DNA from: Mytilinidion resinicola
Taxonomy: Eukaryota; Ascomycota; Dothideomycetes; Mytilinidiales; Mytilinidiaceae
NCBI RefSeq assembly: GCF_010093595.1
Contig: NW_022985447.1
Location: 597,218-661,217 of the forward strand
Length of the DNA stretch: 64,000 bases
Direction of reading: 5' to 3'
Part shown: positions 11,077-23,238 of the stretch, piece after piece
Layout of the letters: every line of letters begins with the position of its first letter
Numbering within the stretch: position 1 is the first letter of the stretch
Notes under the pieces: generated by a model
Seen by the model: the letters and a program-made list of their open reading frames with translations, nothing else
What the model was told of the DNA's origin: nothing
The model's database searches: none
Program-made: the position numbers and the translations under genes

Positions 11077-12295
11077 CTTGTTTCGTGTTTGAGCTGTACG
11101 TTTGAGGTAATGGTTCGACAAGTCAACACGAAGGAATGATGAGATGGAAACGTTGAATGACACAGATTTGAGATTGACCGGCAAGACAAGCAGCAAGAGC
11201 AACGTTAAACTCAAGTTCTAACGAGACACAACGCCTCCCGTGCAGTGTCCCATGGGCATTCATCCATCCCCGCGCACCATGCCAGACTGTCTGCCCACTC
11301 CGCCCCATGACGACGTTCTGCAGTGCTCGTGCTTGACCAGGGGTTGTTAGATCCAAAAGCAAGATTACCGAATGTCCGTGCGCTGCTCACCCCTGCTCAT
11401 ATGTGCCAAGCATCGTCTCGCACTCCAGCCCTCCCAAGTATGTTCCTCCCGAACAAGCAACGGGTGAGCAGTCACGCATCCTGCCGCCTTCATCCGAGCT
11501 TGGTGAGCTGGCGATGTCCTGAATAACATAGTTAACGGCGAAAACAGCTGCCTCCCCATCGACAAGGCTTTCAAACCTTTCAAGGGTCTGTCATCGTATA
11601 CCTTGTGTAACCGTCGTCATCCCGCATCCCGGAGACGCCTCCAAACGGCCATTTGCCGGATTATCCTAAGATCAGTACCACAGACAGTGGACCCACCACG
11701 AGTGTCTCAGAAAAGATACAGAAATCTTGGAAGCTTGCAAGGATCCCCACCATCAAAGTTGGTCCTCGAGTAGAATCGCGGGGTTCCACTCCGGCGCCGC
11801 TGTGGATCAGGGTCTGGTGTGCCGAGTGGTGCACGATGATCCACTTGCGCATGCATGCTGAAGCACAAGGACCCTGTAAATCGGTGCAATGAAGGCAAGA
11901 TGAACTGTTCACCGGTATGATCCGGGCACGTGGTTGCGGATATCTCAGACTGCGAACCAGAAGCAGGATTTTAATGACCAGCATCCGCGCTCTTCTTCCT
12001 ATTCGAACCGTTCGCCGCGCTGACATGCATGCTCGCCATACCTTGGAGATCTTGTGAGTGTGCCCCAGGGAAGGATGGTACCAAGAAACGATGCTTGACG
12101 CGGCGTCGTCATAGTGGCTAGACCTTCTGCGCCAGCCTTCATAAACACTACTTTCTTCGCTTTGAACCTTCTCTTCTCATCAGCAACTATCCATTCATCA
12201 ATCCCAATTCAAAACTACGCCGCAAATTTCGGCCTCCATCCCTCATCACGGTCCTCCCTCCTGATTACCCGCAGAGGAAGCAGAATCATACAGCC
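11077..12295. other. Intergenic, divergent upstream region
   Basis: About 1.2 kb between divergently transcribed genes. Short frames here (for example around 11123..11362 and 11661..12026) lack family resemblance. No element could be named. Confidence 0.45.
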
Positions 12296-12815
12296 ATGTC
12301 TCAAACCAAGACGTCCGTACTATCCTATCAACGACTACGCGTCCTATGTCTCCCACGTAGCTAACATTGAACTTCAGCAAGGACAAGCAACAGAACCTCG
12401 ACTCCACTGACGAGATGTCGGAGGATGGCGATAACAACGACCAACAACTGGCAGCACCCACCGCTCCTCAACCAATGGGTTCGTTCCAATTTTTCACTAC
12501 CTACATCTACTTTCAATGTAGCCAATCCTCTCTCACACTACTCATGTCATCCACGTCACTTCACGTCGTTCTAACACTACTCCGCCATCCGATACCTCCC
12601 ACCCAACCATCATCCTCATACTAATCCACTCTGCAGCCAAGCCCCGCGGAGGCTCCAAGCGAATCGTCCCGGTGCACCAATCGCGCATTGCGGACCGCCC
12701 CGCCAAAGTCGGCGAGAAAGACTCGTCACTGAAGATCAAGATCGAGCTGGACTTGGAAGTTGAGGTAGAAATTTATGCCCGCGTGAAGGGCGACATCACG
12801 ATCGGACTTATGTAG
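12296..12815 (+). CDS. Small acidic protein ending in a K/E-rich beta-like C-terminal module
   Basis: Three exons (12296..12312, 12378..12478, 12637..12815) give 98 residues. Intron 1 has a weak GTCCGT donor but a good CTAAC branch; intron 2 (158 nt) has GTTCGT and CTAATC/CTGCAG. The middle is acidic and Gln-rich. A basic stretch (A-K-P-R-G-G-S-K-R) leads into the C-terminal module L-K-I-K-I-E-L-D-L-E-V followed by E-V-E-I-Y-A-R-V-K-G-D-I-T-I-G-L-M and stop. The alternating hydrophobic/charged pattern predicts a long beta hairpin. Two other genes in this window (32341..32829 and 33661..34424, minus strand) end in the same module. No function is known to me. A second copy of the last 17 codons lies downstream. 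Confidence 0.75.
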
Positions 12816-12940
12816 ATATGTAAGTCCTGCATCATGAGTGTCGTGCTAGCGCACCCTTTGGTGTGGACCGGAGTTGACGATTGGGATAGGTTGAGATCTA
12901 TGCGCGAGTCAAGGGTGATATAGTTATTGGGCTATTGTGA
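12765..12940 (+). repeat. Tandem duplicate of the terminal coding segment (two 51-nt copies)
   Basis: Copy 1 is 12765..12815 and copy 2 is 12890..12940, 74 nt apart. Each is 16 codons plus a stop. Fourteen of 16 residues are identical, yet only two codons (TAT, AAG) are identical in sequence; 12 differ synonymously at the third base. Copy 1 begins with GTAGAA directly after GAG, so it can act as a splice donor. Copy 2 is preceded by GGGATAG, a good acceptor, in the same phase. Splicing 12765..12889 would swap one ending for the other. A perfect GTAAGT donor also lies just after the copy 1 stop (12820). Copy 2 runs into a GTGAGTAAGT donor, with an ACTAACG branch and CGATAG acceptor at 13006. 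Confidence 0.8.
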
Positions 12941-13016
12941 GTAAGTTTGCCCTACCTTCTGCACCCACGCGTGCGATACATGTACCCATACTAACGGGTT
13001 CGATAGTACCACTTAG

Positions 13017-13379
13017 TGATTCATTTGGAAAGAGGGTGCTATGAAGGTGGGAGGACCGTGATTGACGGCGGAGTAATGTATTTGTATGGCTGCATGCGGA
13101 GAATGTACCATGCCTGCATGGCGTTTCCTTGCTATTGAACGACCTTATTTCCATCTTCCAAACGGAGTGACTTGGAACGGTCTTCCGGGTATCTACAAAA
13201 GCGAATGAAAGTATGCTTCAATAAGTTATTCGCATGTCGTGTCCTTCTGCCTAACTGTTCTCACAACTACTTGTGTGTCAGATCAACCCATCACCTTAAA
13301 GCTACAGCGGCAAGCATTCGATCTAAGCGGTATTAATTAAGTGGTCAGCGTAACCATTATGCGTGCTCATATGCACTGC
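13017..13379. other. 3' flank of the small gene
   Basis: No gene is seen. It is probably 3' untranslated and flanking sequence leading into the repeat array. Confidence 0.4.
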
Positions 13380-14530
13380 ATTGTAAGTCCAAGATCCTCG
13401 AACTGTACCGAAAGCGCGGCGACTACGCGTGCAAAATCGACCACGCTTCCAGTCCAATTGGCACTGAAAGCACTACTTAGGCTGAAAGCGTAGCCACCCC
13501 GTGTGCAATACCAACTACGCTTCGACCTAAGAAGCACTAATAGTACTAAAAAAGCCCATAAGCCCACCCCATCCACATGCCTACATTAGCCCCGTTTTCG
13601 GTGTGAAGGCTGCTAATCGCACCAAAAGCGTGGTCTCTATAACGTGCTAATGCTATTCACGCTCTCGGTCTACAATCTAAGTAGCGGTTACACCAAAAAC
13701 ATACGCCCTTTCGTGTCAACATCAACCACCCTCTCGGTCTAAGATCCATCACTCACCCACCGTCTTCATCCCGAGAGCCTCGTCCCCGAACCCGCTTCCG
13801 GTCCTGGAATCACCATTTCGACCGAAAGCGCGACCCCTACGGAACGTGCTAATACTACACGCCTTCGGCCTAAGATCTAAGTTGCCTGCACACCAAAAGC
13901 GCAACCCCTACATTCTAACACTCCCCACCCTCCCAATCCAAAATCCATCCCTAACCCACCAAACCCCTCCCCTCTACGCACGCCTTCCCACAGTCGTTAT
14001 CCCAAAAACCCTGGCCCCCCAACCACGCTTCCGGTCGAAACATCCCCATCTCAACCAAAACAATGCCCACTACACGTTGCATAATCCAACAACCCCCTCC
14101 AATCTACGATCGGTAACTAAAAAGCAGAAGCGTAACACCAAGCACACCCCCGGTCTAAACCCACTCCTCTACACAGCCCCTTCGACCCTATGGCCCGCCA
14201 GGCTACTCCTCTCCACCCCGCACCCCCTCCCCTAACACGCTGTCCGTCCAAAAATTCCCAGTTCGACCGAAAGCGCGACCCACGGTGCGTCCTGATCCCA
14301 ACGCGCCCTTGTCCTCAAAGATCGATTTACCGGAAGCGAGAGCGGAACGTCAACCAGAGGCGTGGTAGGGGCTTCACTTCCGGCTCTCTCCCTTCCCCGA
14401 TATAGAGGGGGCTAGACCGTAAGTGGGGTTGTTGGTTGCGATAGTATGCACCTACACCCCCGATAAACAGGGGCGTGGGGAGAGGGGCTGGGTGCAGTGA
14501 CCGGTCTTAGACCGAAAGCGTAGTGCGCAG
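13380..14530. repeat. Degenerate tandem array, unit about 200-230 bp
   Basis: An ACCGAAAGCG-like box recurs at about 13405, 13618, 13818, (14050, eroded) and 14265, with a last copy at 14510. That gives a period of roughly 200-230 bp. A second, weaker ACCAAAAGCG or CTGAAAGCG box follows most of these by about 70-77 bp. Between them recur CGTGCTAATACTA and a CTCGGTCTAAGATC-like box. The strand is C-rich. No long open frame fits the repeat, so it is non-coding or an eroded satellite. Confidence 0.6.
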
Positions 14531-17500
14531 AGGAGGTTGCTTGAGATAGAAAGGGGGCCGGGCGTGGTATTGGAGGTAAGTTTGGGGCGTTAGGCTGAGA
14601 GCATTACCTCGGAGCCTGCAATAGACGTTGCCTGTATTCCAGCTGCGTGGCGAGATGGAAGCGGGCCTGCGAGAGTGGAGGGTTTGCAACGTTGGATGCC
14701 ACGAGAGCTGTTGAATTGGGTACGAAAGCAGAAGTTGTGGTCTCGCCCAGCGCTTGGCAGGGAGGGGGGTGGTTGTGAGGTCGCTGTGCGAAGAGCTTAC
14801 TCAGGGGTATTTCGCGGAAAACTTTTTCGCACAGGACTCGGACTTGAGAAAACAGGTTGGAAAGGTCTTTGCAAAGAGCATCAAAGTATTGATTTGAAAG
14901 CGAACTGAAAAAAGAGACTCGTTCTCACCATACCGTCCCTCCACCATAGTCTGAAGCTCGCCGTCTCATCAATCCCCAATCCCACCAACCCGGTCGTCGC
15001 CTCTCTCCCTCACCCAGATCTACACTAATAACGCCACTCCACTGGCCACACCTACCTGCCCGCCCGCCCTCTCCCGGCCCGGACTCGCACGGGCCCGACT
15101 GCCGAAGAAGCCGAGCGTACAATTGGTCCACCACAACATCAAAACATAACTGGCTCCTCCAACCACCACCGACCAATGCACCAATCCAGCAAACCAGCGT
15201 GGCCCACCATCCGCGCATTTCGTCGGATTACCAATCCGGCCGCCAATCCGCTCGCCCTCTCGCGCACCACCCACATGTGGTCTGAGCTGGCTGGGGTGAC
15301 CGTCGCCGTCTCCGCTTCCCGCCTCACTGTGTCCCCACAACAGGCTCACCTGCCAGCGCTCACACCTCACCCACACACCCGAACCGTCGTCATCTGCCCT
15401 CGCACACCTCTCGCTCTGGCCGTCATCACGCTCACAGCCACCGCGCCGCGCCAATCCGCGCTCTTGGCCCCCGTCCACATCGAACTTCCCGCAGCCCGCA
15501 AGCCAACCACTCGGCACGCCGCCACGAGTCAAAACCCGGGGCGGGGTTTCGACAGCCTTTAGTAGGTGTGGGCCGGACGGACAGCCTCGGTCGGTATCGG
15601 TGCGAGGCGCGAGGCAAGGCGGGACGGGACGACGGCCGGAAGCCCTCCCAGTGGCTTGGACAGCAACGTGGAGCACGACACGGGGGGGAGGCTTGGCGGG
15701 TAATTTTGATTTAGGCGCCAGTTCCCAGCTACGGGATTCTCGATTGCGCACTGCTAGGGCGGGAGAATGGCATCCGGACCTGCCGGGGAAATTAGTGCGA
15801 GCGGCAGCTATCACGGCCATGCACGACAGCGCGCATTTGGGTGGACAGGGGTGTTCGGTGAGTGTTTGAGTCGAGATGTGATAGACTGTGCAGGTGAGGT
15901 CGCTGGCCAGATGGGGGCTTCGGGATTGGCCCCGTGGTGGCGACGATGGTGGGCATTTGACAGCGCACCAGAGGACTGTCGTGAGAAGTAGTTGGTGGCT
16001 AGCTGAGCTGAGTGGAGCAGCAGTAGGAAACTATTGCGCGGACTAGAGGTCTAGTGTTTCTGGAGAGCTTGTAGTCCACATGGGCTAGAGAAGGTCCCTG
16101 TCCGGGATAATGCAATGCTGATGGACAGCATGCAAAGTGATCAGCTCTGCATGGGTGCTCCGTGGTGGCGTACTGCAGTCGCAGAGCGGAGAATATCTTG
16201 CTGGATATACCCGGAATGAGGCGGTTTCGCTCTAGGACTTGAACGTAGCTAGTGGTGGTGCCGATAGTCTTGAGAGGAGCAGGAGGAGGAAAGGCTGCCG
16301 AGCTATTCGGCGTGTGGCCGGATTCGCTGACGCGACGATGATAATTGCAGCCAATTGGAAAAAGAGGGCGGGTTTTCCAACGAATACCGCCGGATCGTCC
16401 AATGACACGTTTGGCTTTTGTGCACATTACTCGTGGTGGAGGACCAGCCGGGATCAATCAGCAACCAGGAATATCGAGGCTGACTTGGCAGTGGACAGCC
16501 CTATACCGGACTGGTCAGTGCACCGCCTTATCATCGTGAAGCTGGATCCGAAAAGCTGGAGGGCCTCGTTGGTATTGGGGAGCGGTAGCAAACCCCACGC
16601 GGGATGAAAGGAAAGCAAAAGCAACGAGAGAAACGGCTGCACATGGGTATGCAGCGTGCGTCATGCTAGCAAGCGCCGGACGCGTGACGATCTAGGCAAA
16701 GCATGATGCATTGGCTGCATAATGAACTGCCGTAGCGGGGCTTCAGCAGCTGCTGGACCTAACCGATGTCGCCCTCCATGGCCAGTCCAAGACGTGGGCG
16801 GCGAGCTGCCTGGGTGTGCCGAGGATCGTGCTGAGCTGGACGTCGAGGAACCCTAGATCAGGACCACCTCGCTGGAAACTGCCTTGATCGCCGCCGATTG
16901 CCCGAGGATACAAGGGTGTGTGGTTTGATATAAGGCTGCCAGCGATGCCCGGCCACGCAATCAGTAGCGGCCACGCTTGCAACGCCGGACTAACTGTCAG
17001 GATGCAAGCACTCCAGCCAGACTTCGTCCTGCATCGTGGAAGAGGGACCACGGCAGCTCCATAGACAGCTAGCTAGCAGTAAGCAAGCGCTCCGCGGCGA
17101 TCTCGCAGCAAGAAAGAACATGTGGGTCAATGGCGGCTGGTGTATGGACGAGTATATCAAAACGACATCGATAACGTGTTGGTGGAACCAGAAATCGGAG
17201 CTAGCGGGCGGTGTCGATATCAAGTGCTGCGATAGCTATCCTTGCTGGACATAACTGGATAACGAATAGAGAAAGAAAAAACAATCAACGCAACCGAGTA
17301 ATCTCCCGGAAAGCGCGTCGCTGCAGCATCAGCTGACGGCTAGTGACGGGCCAAACGCCAAAGTGAATGCGATCCCTGGTTGTGGCACAGGATTTGGAGT
17401 ATACCGTTTTCTCAGTGGTGTACTGAGACGGCTCGATTTCCGCAACTTGAGGCTCTGTCGGCCAGTCAAGTTATCAGCATGCTTGGAGGTCTGCTGGGTA

Positions 17501-17613
17501 CATATAGGCATGGCCATGGAAGGGCTAGCTGTGTCGTCTGTTTTGCAATCATCGTTTCCACTTCCCCGAGCACTAGTCTCGAAACCTCTAAATATTTACT
17601 TCGTTAATCAACC
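14531..17613. other. Long gene-poor stretch upstream of the TauD-like gene
   Basis: About 3.1 kb. The part around 15000..15900 is very GC-rich and open in several frames at once, which I read as compositional. The longest frame (minus, 15020..15820) has no recognisable domain. The sequence may hold a long promoter or an unrecognised non-coding transcript. I cannot support a gene. Confidence 0.4.
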
Positions 17614-19118
17614 ATGTCCGACTCGAGCTTAAGTGAGAGACCGTCTCTGGAAAGCTTGCGCTCTCATGCCTCCTCGAACTCGGTTCAATCGCAACCGGAC
17701 ACGCTGCCTCCGGCCGTCACCGGTCGTTTGGCGTGGGAGGGCAGTGAACTCGCACCCGAAGAATATGTTGTGGAGCTAGAGACGGATGAGATTGAGAATA
17801 TCAGGGCAGCCGTCATTTCCTTCAAATGTAAGAGAAGCTAAACCGAACCAACGTACACTATCAGATTGGGAACGACTGCAACATCAAGGTTGACTACTCT
17901 GGAAGACGACACTCGTACTGTAGCTTGAAGAAATTGAGAGTACCATGTGTATTGGCCATGCAAATGCTAACAGGAAACAGTGCTTGGGTTGCCTCGGAGT
18001 CGTATCGACAAAGAGACATTCCCATTACAGTTGGGGCTGGTCAACAAACTGGCCTCTTTAAGCAAAGAAATCCACAATGGTCGAGGGGTGGTTGTAGTCC
18101 GAGGCTTGCATGCGGCGGGATTCAACGACGAAGAAGCTGTGATTGCTTTCGCTGGAGTATCTTCTCATGTCTGTCCCGAGAGGGCGACAGACTCTTTCGC
18201 CGATCAGACTCTGAGTGAGTGTCTACCGCAATATGAAATGGTTTGGACAATGTGCTGACAACTCAGGTCACATTCGCGACGCCACCCAGGACAAAGTTCC
18301 CGACTGGGCACGGGAGCTCGGCCTAGCAGGATCAAAGCTCCCAACAGCAATGGTACGTCCATGCGCACTACTGCAGCTCATAACAAGTACTGATCTATGA
18401 GACATCAGGAGTTCCATGCCGACCGATTCTCCGGAGACGTACTAGCATTATATGTACGGAACGATGGCTCTAGTGTCGGCGGCGGTGAACAATTCATCGC
18501 AAGCTTCTGTCGAATATACAACGAGCTCCTGGATGTGGCGCCAGATGCGTTGGAGACTCTTGCGGCACCAAATTGGCCTTTCGAGTTGAAACATCCGTGA
18601 GTACATTCAAGCAATAGATCCCAAGATATGAAAACTGATAAGTCGAGTCGAACAGTGTCCATAAGCAGCCTTACCTCGAGCTTGGGCCAGCAATGTTCCT
18701 AGCAGGAGGCAAGCCGATTTGTCAGCTTGTGAAAGCACCATTGCTCGGAAGTCCAAAGATCCCGAGGTCAAAGTCTATGCCGCCACTTTCCATAGATCAG
18801 ATTTACGCGCTGGAGGTTGTCGAGGGTCTAGCTCGCCGCTTTGGCACGAAGCTCGATCGGCGAAACGGAGACATTCAATTCATCCATAATCTGAGCATCA
18901 TGCATGCTCGTTCGGCTTATGGAACTAAGCCATCCCAGGGCAGAAGTGGAAGACACCTTTTGCGAATGTTTCTCAGGGACCCCAAAAACGCGTGGAGTAA
19001 GCCTTACGGATATCTTCCAAAATTCGAGGACCCATTCGCGATAGGCCGAGAACAGAATCTTCCAATCCTCGACATGGATCCCTGGCGGAAGATCACAGGT
19101 CGTGAGAGTCACGGCTAA
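17614..19118 (+). CDS. TauD/TfdA-family Fe(II)/2-oxoglutarate dioxygenase
   Basis: Five exons (17614..17827, 17981..18214, 18267..18352, 18409..18596, 18656..19118) give 394 residues, the usual size of fungal TauD-like proteins. The iron-binding H-x-D is H181-A-D183 (E-F-H-A-D-R-F-S). The distal histidine is H324 (S-I-M-H-A-R), followed by the 2-oxoglutarate-binding arginine region (R-H-L-L-R-M-F-L-R-D). These enzymes oxidise small acids or amines at the expense of 2-oxoglutarate; the substrate cannot be read from sequence. Introns 2-5 are 52-59 nt with standard sites. Intron 1 (153 nt) ends after a TGCTAAC branch. An E-L-E-T-D-E-I-E block and G-R-G-V-V-V-V-R-G-L match the family N-terminus. 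Confidence 0.9.
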
Positions 19119-19476
19119 CACGACCGCAAGTTGCAACGGACGTACATGGTGGCTATCTGATGCTTGATATCCCCACGGCTTGGCTATCTGGATTAGTTCA
19201 TTGAACGGTACACAGCTTGTCTTAACGACGTTGACGAATATTTGGACTCACTCATATAATTCGTTTGGTAGTAGTCATCCTAATGTAAACAGCTAGCAGT
19301 TTTTCTCTTCAATGCGACGGCCACACGAAGTTAATGTCGGTTCTCTTCTAGCAGACTAGATATTGCTCTTTATCCCTGAGAGATGCCAACTTGGAGAATA
19401 CTGGATAGCCGTCAAGCTATTCGATGTTAGAGCTCGCTAAGTTTGGTGAGAAAGCTAAATCGTGAGGGGTCTCTAA
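19119..19476. other. Intergenic between converging genes
   Basis: 358 bp of 3' flanks; nothing else is seen. Confidence 0.5.
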
Positions 19477-22038
19477 TCAAGCGTATGCCTCGTTGAATAG
19501 CTGTGGGATCCACTTGGCCGATACATTGATCTCCGTGGATGGGGACGCGTTTAGCTTTTCAGCGAGGGATGTTCCTGGTCGCGTTTAGTACTCTTAGTCC
19601 TCGTCATGTCGCAGTCGAAGGTCAAATGGCAAGACTTACGCTGCTGATCTAGAAGATGCACGGCGTTTGTGACATAGTGAACAGAAGTTGGATCAAGCTT
19701 TGCCTGATGAATGAGCTCATCAAGATTGTCGCGCGCCAATTGAAATGGTAAGAAGCCTCGTAGCACGCAGCGAAAATACTGAAGCATTACCCCCGCAGAG
19801 ACTTCCCACTCCTGTACTTGACTCTTCACCACATAGCTGACCTGACTTTCGAGCATCTGCGTGGCTATTAGTCAGTACTGCGAGTGTAGAGTCGGAAAGA
19901 GCAAGGGACGCTTACCGTTTTCCTCTTGGATCTGAGGTATCCCAATGCTCCATCATGAATGTACTCTAGATTGGAGAGCAAGATGAAGAACGTAAGGAAT
20001 AGCTCGTACCACGGCTTGATGCCAGGTTGAAAGATCTTCCTGCGAATTTCTCTCAGGAGCTCTTTCTGCACCTTGTTGATGTACTTGAGGATGGCAACAT
20101 CTAATTGGTGACCCATTGCCTGTGGGATTGGTCGATCAAGGTTCCTATCGTATGCAGAATAGCCACATTCGCCGAATCGGCGATAGTCAATTTCGTCAAT
20201 CCCGCGAATATCCCCGTTTATTGCAGAGCCGAAGCCCTGAGACATGATTGCGCCACACTGCATTTGTAGAGCCATCGTGATCATGGAACTTCCAGGACTT
20301 GATCGATACCTCATGGCTTCTTCATAAGTGGTCGCCGTCAAAGGGTCGCTCTGTGAACGATTGAGGATCCACCTTTCCATTTCTGCCTGGTTGTCGGCGA
20401 TGAAGATCTCGACGTCTTTTACTAACGATTCAGTGTCGTAGATGGCATAGGGCTGCGTTTTAACCCTCTGGGGACTTCCGCCTACTTGCCAGTGGTATGT
20501 GGTGGTATTCAAGTCATTTGACGGGTCTTCTCGATAAGTGCGAAAATGGACAGCGATTTGGGACCCGCGAATTGGAATACAGCCAGGCAGGTTCCATTGA
20601 ATGTCCATTCTCAAGCATCTCTCGTCCACGTTGATCCAGCGATAATTCTTGAAGGTAACGTTGACTTGGTTGAACCGCCCGTTGCCTTGCATAAACGTCA
20701 GCTGGGATACAAGAAGCCAAAGGGCAGGCCTTACTGTGTCGAACAAGACTGACGGAGTCCAAATTCGCCCTAGAGCATGGCTCCAGAAAAGAGCGAGCAC
20801 TATCGGTGACCTTCAAGCATCGTTTGCAGGGGTTATTGCCATCGCACTAGACTTGTCAGTCAGATAATCAAGTTGACTAGAAGACTCCACCATACCCCAA
20901 GTTTGTATAGCCTGCAACGAATACACGGCCCATTTTTCCGCATTTCAGCAGCCTTAGCACGGCCCTCGTCACTCATTTTGCCTTTTCGTTTACAAACTTT
21001 GGACTTTGTTGCTCGCTGGGTAAAAGAAGACGCAACTTTGGGAAGCTTGGGTCTTGACGAAGTTTGTTCCTCGCTAATGGACTGTATGGGTGATTGAAGA
21101 GGGAAGAAGGGCGGCGAGTAGGAGGTGGCGGTCTCAACTTTGTGTAAGGGCGAGTGAGACGCTGTGTGACTTGATCGAAGGCCATCCACGTTGACCCATT
21201 CTTGGTCATCAGAATCGGAAGACTTCTCCTGTATGGGTGTGTTTGAAGCGCTCGGCATGCCACTAACCACGTCCCATGACGTACTAGATAAGCTGCCTGC
21301 GCTGTTGGCCAGATGACCAGGTATACCGGTGGCATTCGCGTGGCTCCAGTGCTCAATGTAGTGTTGCGTAGGCATGAGACTTGTGTCATTGTCCGGTTGG
21401 CTGCATATTGGCGGCTGCGGCTGATACTGCTGGTGGCGTAGGAACGACGGTGGTTGCAGGGGGTGAGGAGGTGACACGAAATCGGGGGAATGTGAGGCAA
21501 AGGGGAGCGATGCGAAGGTATTGATGGGGTGATGCTGCTGGTGTTTAGCATCGTGATCTCGGGGACTTGACAGGTGAAAGTTTACCTCTATATCTCTACT
21601 AGTCTCAACGGACATAGTGAGAGTATCGCCTCCTCTATGCCCATACATAGGGGCTGCGCCGAAACCATATCCATCGCCTTGAAAGCCCGGGTACTCCACA
21701 CCAGTGAAGCCGGTCTGCTGGAACGTCTGTTCTGGGAGGTCAATTGGAAAAGACGCAAGTCCGGTGGGCGCGCCAGGTGCTTCCTGGGCAAGACTCGTCG
21801 CGTACGACGGGGCCCACGGGATGGCAGACAGTCCAGGAGCGGCGTCTGGCGGCAAGTAGAGCGGTGCTGTGCTTGGTTGCTGCTGGCGGGTCGAAGCATA
21901 CGGGTTCGGGTCTTCCTCACCGTTCAGCGGCTGGGACTGCTGGTGCTCAAACCACACGGAGGGGTCGCCAACTGAAAGTTGCATAGTGTCCCCTCGGTGG
22001 GCATCCGATACGGGCGGGTGCCAGTGGTGGACGGTCAT
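19477..22038 (-). CDS. Zn(II)2Cys6 fungal transcription factor with internal zinc cluster
   Basis: Exons on the minus strand: 20896..22038, 20735..20846, 19916..20685, 19640..19856, 19477..19574, total 779 residues. A Q/P/S-rich N-terminal region of about 340 residues precedes a basic segment (K-R-K-G-K-M-S-D-E-G-R) and a binuclear cluster C372-x2-C375-x6-C382-x5-C388-x2-C391-x13-C405. The long last spacing is unlike the classical 6-9. The cluster is split by a 49-nt intron. The following region (F-L-E-P-C, R-F-N-Q-V-N-V-T-F, Q-W-N-L-P-G) resembles the family's conserved middle domain, and the protein ends in W-I-P-Q-L-F-N-E-A-Y-A. The last intron has a TACTAAAC branch. It likely binds CGG-type DNA in the nucleus; targets are unknown. 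The promoter region is shared with the divergent GNAT gene. Confidence 0.88.
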
Positions 22039-23238
22039 GGCGGGCGACAGATGGCGAGCGGTGGGGCAAGAGGATTCTCAGCGGGCTCCAAGCGCAGGAA
22101 GCGTCCTGTGTAACCGGTGAAGAGTCTGAATAGTCATGCTATGGGGCGCTGGGTCGGCGAGTGGTGCGTCGGGGGGTCCGTCGGCGGTGAGGGCGGGTCA
22201 ACGTCGTGATGCTGGGGACGAGGATGCGGCTCTGCGGCGCTTTGAGGGCGATGGAGGTTGCACGACGCAGTCCGAGAGCGCTCCGAGCCGGGCACAGACA
22301 GCAGCAGAGTCGCAGAGTCGCAGCGTGGCTTCGCGGTCGCTTTCGTCGCTCTGTCGTCGCTCTGTCGTCGCTCAGCGTCGCCCCTGGGCAGTCAGGCGGT
22401 GAGGGCAAGCCTTCGCCGTCGCCCAGCCCACGGAGCTGAGGCGTGGGGGTCTGGGGGTGCGAACGGCTTCTCGTTTCTGTCAACCACACAACGTGCGGAT
22501 CCCCCCCGACGCGCTGTTGGAACCATGCCAGCCCCGTCTGGGCCCTCTGCGCGGTCGCCCTGCGCCAGCGCGACGCCATGGCGACACAGCAGTGCCGTCC
22601 GTGAAGCCAGCGCCCCCGGCATGCAGGGGCGCCAGGTCTCCAGGCTGGCCGTGGCCGGGTTGCGGGCGTCTTTCACCGATCGGCCTCAACCTCGTCGACG
22701 ACGCATCTCCAGCGCGCCGACTCCTTGTAGCTTGTAGCACCGAGCGACCATGTCTCATGCGAGTCATCTGCAGCGCGATAGATACCAGCCCGTCCGGCGA
22801 AGCCAATCGAGCGCTGCCAGAACGTGCCCGGCTATCCTCGCTGAATGGGATATGTCTTGCCCTCCCCTTGGGCGCGGACAGCCTGCCTCTAAAAAGCAGA
22901 TGCTGTACGGCCCGCTGCATTATCTATCCGAGGGGAGCGGCCAAGTGCCGACGGTAGGCCATCGCGGCTATAAGTAACCTCTATATCCATATCCTGCTTC
23001 TTCTCCTCTGTCCGCGACCTGTGCCTATCTCCTCCAATTGGCAGTGACTATGCTGGCACTGCCCTTCACCCACTCCGGAGCTGCCAACTCAGTGTGAGAA
23101 GGTATGCCAATCGACGGTACCGTGCCTCAGACAGTGACTCAAGCCTCTGGGTACTCATCTTCAATCATAGGGTGACCGCGCCGTGCACACGACCCGACGA
23201 CATCGCCCCTGCTTCACCCTCAGCGTTCACATTTCCAA
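22039..23238. other. Divergent promoter region between the zinc-cluster factor and the GNAT gene
   Basis: About 1.2 kb, GC-rich, with overlapping open frames on both strands that look compositional (Ala/Arg/Pro-rich, no domain). A TATAAGTAACC motif lies near 22968. It probably holds a long 5' leader for the regulator. Confidence 0.45.

Noticed and set aside
15020..15820. 266-codon minus-strand frame with an ATG in very GC-rich sequence
   Set aside because: Several frames are open at once, the peptide has no recognisable domain and its composition follows the base content.
22139..22920. Overlapping long frames on both strands upstream of the zinc-cluster gene
   Set aside because: Ala/Arg/Pro-rich shadow frames in GC-rich DNA; better explained as promoter and leader.
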